From the NCBI RefSeq assembly GCF_022539665.2, contig NC_081338.1, forward strand, positions 620,001 to 684,000: DNA of 64,000 bases, given 5' to 3'. Numbering within the stretch: the stretch's first letter is position 1; each line of letters starts with the position of its first letter. Of this stretch, positions 50,903-61,300 are shown one piece after another. The notes below the pieces were generated by a model that did not search any database, was not told the origin of the DNA, and was given only the letters and a program-made list of their open reading frames with translations. The position numbers and the translations under genes were made by a program. Origin of the DNA: Daphnia carinata (taxonomy: Eukaryota; Arthropoda; Branchiopoda; Diplostraca; Daphniidae).

Positions 50903-51310
50903 ATGCCAGGGGTTAACAACTCTCCTAATTTGTCATTCACAAAGCCCATTAATCCTTTGCCAACATTTAGATCAGTTGTTGATTGGATACATCTTAGCTA
51001 GGTTTTACCCACACTTCAAATAACTGTTTGCTTTTGTGTCTAAAAATATTATTGTGAACATTCAGAATATAGAACCAACACATGTCATTCCAAGTTAACG
51101 TTGGGGTTGGCAATGGCATCAGCAGTGCGAAGTCACTTTTTAGCCAGGATATTTTTCTGTTGGGTGATCATTGCAACTTGCAATTGTTACACATTTGTTC
51201 ATTGGTTTTATCTAGAACTTAAAAATTCCTTAATTTCAATTCTTTCCTCCTTCCAATGTCATTTCTCTGTCTAAATGTAATAAATACTAAGTTCGTTTGA
51301 AATTTTTCAT
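50903..51310 (+). other. V-ATPase subunit c 3' UTR
   Basis: An AATAAA lies at about 51279-51284 (GTAATAAATAC), followed by GT-rich sequence, so the transcript probably ends near 51300. Confidence 0.55.
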
Positions 51311-53955
51311 CATTTATCGTGTTTTCGTGAAATCAATACATTGTTCCCGTTCTGTACGTCATAGAAAGTGAATGGTAAGTTTACGCATGCGTGCTAATTT
51401 CCCTGTATTTCTGATTTCTGTTGATAAAAATTCGTTTGCAGGAACATGGACCCATTCCTGAACCAAATAGCAATACAAGGGTTAAGGATTTGTTCTTCAT
51501 GTTAAAAGGACAGAGGATCTTGGTACGAATACTGTAATGTTTCAAAGAATACTACTTGGCAGAAGTTACGGATTATTCAGCTGATAGCGAAATAGTTAGA
51601 AACGTAAACGGCATTAATCCATAGCGCTTACTGTAAGCTAAAATCTAATTGTAGGTAGGTTACCATATGCGGAGATCGAAACACACGGTCAAAATATGGT
51701 GTCTGTCAAAATACTATGCCTAAATGTGTGCCTTCGTACATACTGAACACTAAAGAAATGTTATGGCAGTTTGCGGATCACGGAAAGTTGATTTCTTTTT
51801 TGTTATCGAACTTGCATTCGAAGAGAACTTTGATTACCGCAAAGCAACGTTCACTGAGTCTGCGACACTTTAACAGTGACGTAGAATCGTAGTCTATCAC
51901 AACACTTACGCCTACTTGGCATCTGTAGACTACTAGAATCGAGCAAAAAATTCCAACTATCAAAATATTTTTCCTCGCGATGACTCCCATTTCGAACTGT
52001 AGAAGAAGAGTAGGAGAACATGCATGTAAGTCTGGAGTGTGACTGCAGTTACCCCGCAACTAGTCCTTAAAACAAAAAAGGAAAAGCTCCATTAGAAGAT
52101 ATGACAACTAGCTGGGATGTCGGCGATGTTATCAATAGAGAACATGCGTTATTAAGGGTCAATTGCTCTTTACCTTGTTGTAAACTTCATGAGCTATAAT
52201 TCCAATTGTGACGAATCCAAAACCAAGATGCGGGAAATAAAAGTTGCGGGGGCCCTGCTCTTCAATCATTCAACTCACTGGAATGACGGATTGACAGTTG
52301 ACGAATAAGGGTCCTTTGCATTTCTTATTATTTAAATGCTGAGTACTTTCAATGTAGCCGCAAAATAACCAGGCCTTATGACTAGCTACAAAAAATTACC
52401 CAGTAATGGATACTGCTATCAAAGTGAAACGATTTGGGAATTATCAACTATGGAATCGCAGCGTCTCGAAGTTGCCCATCTCGCAAGGGAAGCAATTAAA
52501 TTCAATATTCCTTTAATATGAGTTTGTCAGTATGTAGAATAATGAATATACAATCGTGCAGATATAGTATTCGGCAATTGAAACAGCAAGTGCTTGGGCA
52601 GACTTCAGTCAATCGGTCTACGATTTGATATCCATAGGAAATTCACGCATTCGATTTCATTTAGTTTTGCAAACAGCAATAATAAAACATAATGGGCTGT
52701 AGGTAAAATCCAATTTCGCTTCCCTGAATTCAAACATGACGGTATTATTGTCCATACAAACTTTTTCTTCAACTTTTTCATTCGGTGTTCGAACTTCAGG
52801 TCATGGAGACATTGAACGGAATTAATTTTTAATGAGTGAAATTAAACACAGTTTTATTAAAGTGAAATTAGAAACTAAAGTCGATCTCGTCTTGGTCTTT
52901 CAATGATAAGGATTTTTAGTCGAACACGCCTAACGTAATGTACAAGATATGTTGAATGTACAGTGGAACTAACGCTTGCCAAACCTCCATTCATAAAAGG
53001 TCTGGTAAGACAACTGACAACTAATGCACTGTGGAACGAAACCTTAGGTGTGAATACGCTTACAAAATAGGTCTTGTCCGTCTGCTGCTGAAGCTTGTGG
53101 CTTACCCCTTAGAACTATACATTTAGGTAGATGCGAGCGCTACGCCGACTTAGAACAATTACGCGGAGGGTGCGGTCAAGGCTAATTACTATTGCTGTGG
53201 AAGGCTAGCATCAGATTTGAATAATTTATCAAACTAAAAAAAAAGCAATTGGGTGACAACAATAGTTTCGAATAGACGCGAAGGCTGTTGAGGAAGAAGG
53301 GTCTGGATATTTGGAAAAGAAAACGTAAACAACCGTATGCAGCAGGGGAGGGATGTTGTGCTTATAAAAAGAAACATTGGAAATTACATGGGGATCGTAT
53401 GGAAAGTTGCCTTGGCTTGTCGAGCAGAATGATTATGCAGAACATTACAGTTTCGCGTCATTAACGGGAAGGGTTGTTGAATTATTCATTAACTCCAACT
53501 AATGTTTACCAAACCGTGCCTCTTTGAAGCTGTCAACTTTGCTACTGTTTTCAGCTTTTGGCGACAAAGCAGAAAACGCTCAAAACAACAATGCTGGGGG
53601 GCGAGAAAAATATCGTGAGTTCTTTATACACATGAAACATGTAACCGGATAAAATTAAGTTTATACAGCAATCATGCTTAGTACATTAGTAGTGTGATGA
53701 CCCTTGATTAAAGTTGACCTTACAGAAACTGATACCCATAAAACTTGGCCGCGTGCAATCTGTACGATATTTCTGTTTTTTTATTTTCGTACTCAGTGTA
53801 CTGTACGTCGCCTTTGAGAACGAAAACATTCCCCCCTCCCCCTCTTCTAAACCGAATAGTTATTGGTCACGTGATCCCCCTCCCTTCCACTGCCTTCTCC
53901 CAGCCGCGGTTTCCTCCTCCCTCTTGTCGTACCTTCTCAATGTGCGGCTCGCTTG
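51311..53955. other. Intergenic, no supported gene
   Basis: Scattered short frames only. A minus-strand frame at 51990-51778 starts with a hydrophobic run (NILIVGIFCSILVVYRC) but has no family signature or splice support. Confidence 0.4.
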
Positions 53956-53957
53956 GG

Positions 53958-53995
53958 CTATTTATTACGAGGTTCCAGCAGGCTGGTATTCAGTC
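53958..53995 (+). promoter_or_regulatory. Candidate TATA/initiator core promoter
   Basis: TATTTATTA at 53959-53967 is followed about 30 bases later by TATTCAGTC (53987-53995), a good arthropod initiator (TCAGT) with A+1 near 53992. No coding gene starts nearby; the next plus-strand gene is the insulin-like gene at 55566. Confidence 0.5.
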
Positions 53996-54079
53996 GAATT
54001 CAGAAGTCCATCGTCTCTACAGTGCTTTTCCAGCGCTTTGTTTTAATCCAGTATAAACACTTCAAAAACTATTTTGACG
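53992..54079 (+). other. Candidate 5' UTR exon of the insulin-like gene
   Basis: The stretch from the initiator to TTTTGACG/GTAAGA (donor GT at 54080-54081) would make an 88-nt non-coding first exon. A matching acceptor could be CTTAG (about 55505) or TGTCAG (about 55522) upstream of the ATG at 55566. This is a gene-model inference. Confidence 0.4.
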
Positions 54080-55565
54080 GTAAGACATAGTTTAATAATT
54101 GCTTTTGTTTCCCAGTTTAAATACGAATGCAGTTGCCGCTATTTGTGTTATAATCGCAAATACGTTACTTGACACAATAAGAAAAATATCCGCAAATTGA
54201 AAGGCTTTTCCAGATTTTGTTTTCTGTGTGAATATTTATTGTACGACCTAAGAATTTCTCGGCTAGCACACATATGTAGCCGGAAGTACAGTTTACAATA
54301 AATCAAGGTGTTTCGATAATTTATTTAACAAAACAATAACATTCGGGAAGCATTTGGCTGTAATTTTTGTTTCTCTTGGGGAGGTTTCATCCGTAAGAGC
54401 CATGTGTGGATAGCAACCGAATTTACCTTCAAATTGATCGATAGTCTCCGGTCCGGTCTAAATAGACCGGCTTGTTTTTGAGTAACTTGTAGTTTCACGT
54501 GCACCATTGCCGGCACCTGAGAAGAACGCCTAGTTGGAGCCCGTAGAATCATGGGAAAGATTATTCCATAAACCTACGCTCTCTAATGTATACGTTTACC
54601 ACAGTCTTTTGTGGATTTAAAAAAAATCTCAATTTTGAGCTCTCTGCTCACAAAAAAAAAAAATATCATGGGCTTTGGGATTTTCTATTACACGTTGGAC
54701 CAGTTGTCTGTGTAGCGACCGACATCGTAGTCTATTATTTTTATTGTGCTAAATTTTACCTCCTTAATTTCGTTTTGTCATTTATGCGTTCTGTGCTTTC
54801 AAGTGAATCTAAAATGTTTAAAAAAATATGACGTTGTTCCCTTCGGAAAACATATTTTCTTGGCAAAAAGATACAGAATGACAACCACTGCTAGGGCCCT
54901 TAAAGTTCAATTACAGCTGATTAGAACTTTGAGGATGTCGTCTTTTCCAATTGAATGCGATTCAACATGAGGCAACCAATGAGTTGAATCATGGGACCCT
55001 GTGGCAAACGGCCACGCAATACAAAGGCGGATCTACTCCACATCACAACTGAACTAAACAGTCGAAGGAAATTCGCACTTCCTCATCTCACTTTCCAAAT
55101 AAGGTTACGCAAAGAAGAGTTCGTAAAAATAAAATGTCAGTATACAATGGTATTGGCTGTATGCCAGGCCAGTACGGAACATGAGTCATTTTCTTTTTTC
55201 AAAACTTAACATTCATTGTCCTTTACGCACAATAGATTCATCTATAGTATGCTAGGCATGTAAGCACGCTTTATGAGAGCTACAATACCAGCTGACTTTG
55301 CATCAAGTTTTTGTAGATCGAGGAAGCAAAAACTTCGTCTATTGGTGTGCTTGGAAATAATATAGAGCAGGAGTCAGGACTATCAGTCAATGCGACCTCA
55401 AATGGACATGGGCTAAAATTGGGCCGAAGAACAACCTTGCTAGTTTTTTTGACCAGTTCCCATTGTGATCGTTAACTTATTGCTAGTACAAAGCGACGAA
55501 CTTAGGCAGCTCGTCGCCTGTCAGAAGCGACGCATGACGCTAATATATATCTGATCAATCTGACC

Positions 55566-56498
55566 ATGACCGCTCTTACACAGATGGTTTCTTCAACAAG
55601 CTCCGTGTCTCTGCTCATGATGATTTGTCTATTGTACTCCATGACGCTGCTCAGGTAATATAACAATAAGGCATGCGTGGCACCCAATGTATTGAAATAT
55701 ACTTTTATGATTTAAAAATATTTTTCGAGAAGTAACACATTTCTTTTATGGGTGTTCCCTGCAGTTGCAGAGCACGGGCCCATACATTACCACACCCACA
55801 AGTATCCTTAGGTATACACAAAGATGACGGAACGCTATCGGCAAATTATTTTGCGGACTTTCTCCGTGTCCTCTACGCTCCTCAAGCGGCCAACGACGAG
55901 TTCTCAGTATCAGCAGGCGCGGTGAACGACATGTCGAACGACGTTTTCCCGTTGATAACGCCTGATGCAATTGATCGTGCCGCCCACGAAGACATTTACG
56001 AATCAAACAGACAAGAGTTTCCCTCAGATGGCGGTGTGCTATTGCCAATTTTGCAGAAACGCAATGCTAGATACTGCGGCTCCTACCTGGTAAATTAGTA
56101 GTCATCTATTAATGGATTACGGGATACAAAGAAAATACCACTATGGTCATTTAGGCTGACGCCCTCCGTATGGCTTGCAGTCGTAGCAGTTACCTTCCAC
56201 TGTTCGGAAAACGTTCCATTCAATCGGCAGGTAGCTACAATTTTATCAGAATTTTGTTTTTAGCGAATTTCAGAATATAAATTGGGTGTCCTTTTTTAAA
56301 GGTAAGTCAGCGAGAACTACCGCCGCAGGCCCTGATACAGAACTGGGTACATGGCCTTTCATCGCCGATGATAAAGCCCATTCGATTCTAAACAATCAGC
56401 ATTTGTTTCATCGTTTTACGCGAGGAGTTCACGACGAGTGTTGTGTCAAAGGCTGCACTTTCAAAGAGCTGACGTCTTACTGTACTCGTCCCAACTAA
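55566..56498 (+). CDS. Insulin-like peptide precursor
   Basis: Exons 55566-55654, 55765-56089, 56155-56230 and 56302-56498 join in phase to 228 residues. Exon 1 is a signal peptide (SVSLLMMICLLYSMTLL). Exon 2 is a long propeptide of about 100 residues, then begins the B chain with YCGSYL. Exon 3 completes it (ADALRMAC, 11 residues between the two Cys, as in insulin) and ends LPLFGKR, a dibasic site with a Gly that could be amidated. The last exon has a C peptide, then FTR and an A chain GVHDECCVKGCTFKELTSYC, the exact CC-X3-C-X8-C pattern. It would be a secreted hormone acting on insulin/relaxin-type receptors. The long piece between signal peptide and B chain is unusual. Which arthropod ILP class it belongs to is not decided. 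Confidence 0.88.
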
Positions 56499-57490
56499 GA
56501 GTCTCCCCCATTCCGACAGCGACATGCTAGCTGATGACCCGCACTTCATGCGTTTATAAAGCAAGAGTTATGCAACAATAGCGTTAAGCGACTAAAAGTA
56601 GCACAAGCATGTTGTTGATGTAACCGTTCACTGTAGTCTGTCGCTTTTTCCGTTTGGGCATTCGTAAGTGACCTCTACATTTGGCTCCCGCTTTTCGCAA
56701 ATTATGCTTTCGTTGGCTCGTTTGTTTGGGATATTGAAAACATTGACGAGTGCCGCCAGGTCAAAGATATTGTTTTTTTTTTTTTGCAGCTGCTTCGTTT
56801 AATACGCTGAATTGTTATGGACGTTTCTTTTTGCCACAGAAATCATTATCACATGTGTTTGATATTCTTAAGCCCCAAGTGCGAACTTCTCTAAACCATC
56901 TGTGATTCGTTCTATTTGTTCAAGGGTTTAAGTTTCCTTTGTTTTTTTTTCCAGGCGATTACATGGCAATGCTCCTTACTATTTTCCTCTTAATTTGTTA
57001 CGCAATCAGCCTACTATGAATTCTCGACGTTATTCTAACACTATGTCAGAAATACAACAAAAGGGAAGATTTCATATGCATTACTGCGTAGTTTTACGGC
57101 TTTCAATCAAGCATTTTTGGATATATGAAGACAAAAAACGATAACAATAAGTTTAATATAGCAATGTACTTTTTGTTTGGATTCAAGCTTGTATTCAATC
57201 AGAAAGCCCGTCCCAGTCACATCGAATACCAACATAATTTGGAACCAGTCACGTTCGAACACCAGTTACCAAACACACGAGTTGCAATACGATTAAAATA
57301 TTCAGTGTAAAAACATAAAATTTACAACAGCGATAAGAAACTCAATCGGCGGTGTTCGTCATAAATAATATCGAAACCCTTACACAATTGTTAACTCATC
57401 CATTGTTGAAAGGTGTTCACAGAGTGGGACCAACGTAGTTCATTCAGGAATTATTATAATTTTTTTTTTCGTTTTCGTGTTTTTTTTTCT
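56499..57490. other. Insulin-like 3' flank and intergenic stretch
   Basis: No further gene is supported. AT-rich sequence with T runs at about 56768 and 56941. I did not fix a polyadenylation site for the insulin-like gene. Confidence 0.35.
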
Positions 57491-58322
57491 TCATTTATTT
57501 CACCAGATTTTTTTTTAATATTTTTTTTTCCTTAGATAAATGCTGCTTCTTGACGTTATGGGGTTGGTGGTGGGTACGAAGGGTTCACATAACGTTGCAC
57601 TTACATAGGAAAACTGTACACACTTTAAATAGCTCTGACCACGTATTGACCTGGCTATAAATCTTAAAGGCTAGAAGAAAGGGAAAAAAAGGGCATGGAC
57701 AAACATAGACTTAATCATAATGAGGTTAAAACATTACAATAGGCAAAAATACAAGACGCAATATTATTCAAATATACAAGGGACACAAAGATGTTAAGAT
57801 ATCTGTGTCCATATTTTGTTGCTTTAGGGGATAAAGAACACGAAGAAAGGTATGTACGGGACCTATGGGAAAATGGATCAATTAATCGTCCGATGAGAAA
57901 AATAAGACTTTTATTCCACCTGAATATGGGCCAGTCAAACAAAAGAAAAAAAAGGTTCCCCCCTCCCTGGTAAAGAAGTGACGGGGAGTGAATATGTTCG
58001 TCGTAAAACGATTATAAACACAATGCATGCAAAACTGTTGAACATGTTGGTCTAACAAAATTTCATAAAATGACGGTTGCAACTGAGCCTTGAACAAGAC
58101 GAAATTGGGTTAGAAGAGGAGACGAGGGGGGAGGGGGTTATAGCTTAAAAAAAAAGAGCAGTTACATCGGTCAGTTGATTTTGTTTTCCACCTCCAATTC
58201 GAACGTCACAAACGGCGTGCTATGAAAAGTAAAACAAAGGAGTACGTGGAAACGAAGCAAAAAATGATGTGAGGTTTGGGAAGGGTGGAGGCATCAGGGA
58301 GAGAGGCAGGTTCTTACTTTCA
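57491..58322 (-). other. Probable 3' UTR of the large minus-strand gene
   Basis: On the minus strand an AATAAA lies at about 57501-57496, some 820 bp past the stop codon at 58323. The interval has no competing open frame and contains a G-rich run near 58120. Confidence 0.4.
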
Positions 58323-61300
58323 TCACCTGACCTCGCAGCTTTCTTTCGGTGTGGCTGTCGGCGACGGAGGTGGGGTCGAGTCCGATTTGGCTTTGGTAAC
58401 GTAGCTGCCTTGCGAACAACGCGCTAGTTTGAGCTTGATGGGCATCAGTCGCATAGATGTGACTCCCGATGGAACATCGCCCCCTTCGTGTTTCTCGAGT
58501 GGTGGCGGTGGTGTCACATCTTCGTTACCTTGAGATTCCATATTCTGCAACAATTTCACGTCGTTGGAGGGAGGATCGCGAATTCCGCTTACGGGCTTTT
58601 TGCCAAAGCGAATGATCAGTTTAGGTGGTGCCGAACAATTTTCTCGATTGTCTTTGGAAATGATTTGAACCCCATTGCGACCGGCGTGACCATCAATGCT
58701 GTTGTTTACACCGTTCTCATCACTCAAACTTCGTTTTCTCTTACGGCCGCTTTCGACGGCTTCCCCACTACACCCACCAACGCTAGCAAAATGATAACCA
58801 TCCACGCCGCCTCCGCCGGCGATGGACACAAGGTCCGTGCTCGCCACCGGAGGCCTCCGACGGTTATTGCCGTCGCGATCTTTGGATTTGCTGCGGTCTT
58901 TACGCGTTTTCGTTTTGTGTCGCTTGTTTTTGAATTCAGGTTTGAAATCGAGACCGCAAGGGGCGCCATCTGGCTTGTCGGCACTGCTATTATCCCCGAC
59001 TGACTGCGGCTGGTGTCCTTTTCGTCTCTCTGATTTGGAAAAATCAGCCATCACTTCTTCGCGAAACTTCATGCTTTGCCTCCAGAGTTCCTCCAGTGTT
59101 GGTGGATTGTTTTCCAGGCGCGGTGGGTCGCTGCCACCACCCATCGCGTCTCTCCCAACCAATTTGTTGACATCGCTGCCAGAATCAGATAAACGTTTTT
59201 TAGGTGGCCGGAAGCGGATCTTCTTGGCTTCATCGTCTTCTTTGGTATGCGCGGTCAACGGGTCGTCACCGGCGTTCTCGGTGGAAACGTCCAGGCCCCC
59301 CGAATCACACACAGTGACCACTTCACCGGCACCGAGTTTTTCACGAAATCGAATCTTCAACTTTGGAGGCGGATGCGTAGCAAAATCCAGGTTAGTATTC
59401 TTATCTTTCTCACTAACGACGGCCATCTCCTGACACGTGGCGCTGGTTCGGTTACTCGGAGGCCGCCCACGCCGCCGCTCCTTCCTCTTACCCACTTCTG
59501 TTTCGTTAGTCCTGTCCGCCGCCAGAGACGGGTCCATCAGCGACGCAGACATCTGGAGATTACGCAGTTCTCGCGAAAGTGGCGGATTCATGGCATTGCC
59601 TCTTCTTCTTCTTTTACCATCCCTGGCGTGTTCGTTGAGCGGACCGGTGCTAATGTAGTCATCGTGACTGCCAAACGATCCTAGTGAAGCCACAGCTTTT
59701 GGTATGGAAATGTGACTTTTGCCCCCATTATACCCACCACCACCGCCGCCAGCACCACCGATGGCCTGTTGGCCCAGGTTCGACGAGGAGGGAAGCGTTC
59801 CAACATTGGTGCTGCCAATGACTTCACTGAGATCATTACTTCCGGCTAAGAGATACTCCTCGTTGGCGTAGGCAAGGGCCGAAGAATAAGGAAAGTGGAG
59901 GAACGCGTTCAGATGAGACGGCTGGGCCGGAGTAGTCACGTCTTGGGAAACGTATTGCCGGATCAGTTCTTTCTTCCGCATCCGTCTCAAGTTGGAACTC
60001 TCAGCGGCTGGAGTGCAAGACGCGCTGCTGGAATTCAGAGACGACGGTAGAGCTGAGGTATTACCACCCGAATTGCCACCAGAATAGTTAGCGTCCAAAA
60101 ACGGACCTTTGATTTTGAATTTCAGAGCGTGGCGAGAGGAATCGATCGACGTCATGATGCTGTTGCACGTCGGCGTGGCAGCCACCGTCGTCGATGGACA
60201 CGCAGTTGGTGGAACGAGCGTTTCGGGTTTGACGGCATCGGCTAAAGACGGCTTGGCGGCCAGGGCTGACTCTATAGCACGATTCAGGGCTTCCAAGTCC
60301 TGCATGGCTTTCACTGATGGCCCAGGCATAGATGCTGCACGAGGTAAACAATCAGCAAGTTGATTTGGTAACGCGCTGCTGGCCTGTCCGACAACGGGGC
60401 TCGTGGAAGAGGTAGATGGAATTGGCAACGGTTCTGCAACGGGAGGGCAATGGTTAAGCTCAGCAGTGGAAGTCGGTTGCAACTCTTGCACGAACGCAAC
60501 ATCGCGCTTCGAATCCGATAACGAAGGAGGTTCTTCGACAATTCGGTTATACGACAATGGCGCACTCGGGGTGGTCGATATGCTCGGCTCGAAGTTGGGC
60601 GTACTCACATTGACTCGAGGGATAGTCAACCTCATTGGAGGTACAATCTGAGGGGCTAGAATGGGAGTTTCGCACTCAACGGAACGCTTGCGAATCGGCG
60701 GCGATTTGTCGAGATGGAACGACATCGGAGTGTTGGTCATCCTTCGCGATGCTTCGTTCTCGGAATCGAAACCCGCGCTGTCGGTGGAAGGCTCACGGCT
60801 TTTTCTGGTGCGCGTCAAGCCGGTTATTGAGACTGGCTGACCTGACTTGCATTTCGGGCTTTTACCGCTCAGGGGACTGGAAAATGCCTCAGGTTTACGA
60901 ATCAATTTCGAATTTAGTGGACAACTTCGTTCTGGATCACTGACGTCGTCATTGAAGTCATCAAAATCGTAAACTGTTCCAGCAAGGTCTTGCGATGAAA
61001 GTCCGGAGACAAGTTTCGGTTCAAACACGCCCATAGGGCCCCTCTTCGCCGCGGCACCACCTCTAGCGCGGGCTCCACGGTTGCTCACTCTCCCTCTTGC
61101 TCCTCCCCGTGGTCTACTGGGCGAGACGTTCAATGTCAACGCCGGCACCTCAGTAATAGGTGCGGCGGCGGTCTCAGTGTTTTGTACACTAGACGGATGC
61201 ATATCATTCAGCTGTTCTGCCGTTACTTTCGTGGCGTTGATGGCTGCCTGTCGGGTAGGACGTTGTCGTTTCTCTGAATTGGAAACGCCAAGTTCGGTAG

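Noticed and set aside
51778-52059. Minus-strand 93-aa frame with a hydrophobic start
   Set aside because: No family signature, no splice support and AT-rich surroundings.
53714-54056. Overlapping plus-strand frames around the candidate promoter
   Set aside because: They span the TATA/initiator region and have no domain; promoter reading is more consistent.
57125-57310. Plus-strand 61-aa frame between the insulin-like gene and the large minus gene
   Set aside because: Short, low complexity, no start context or homology.
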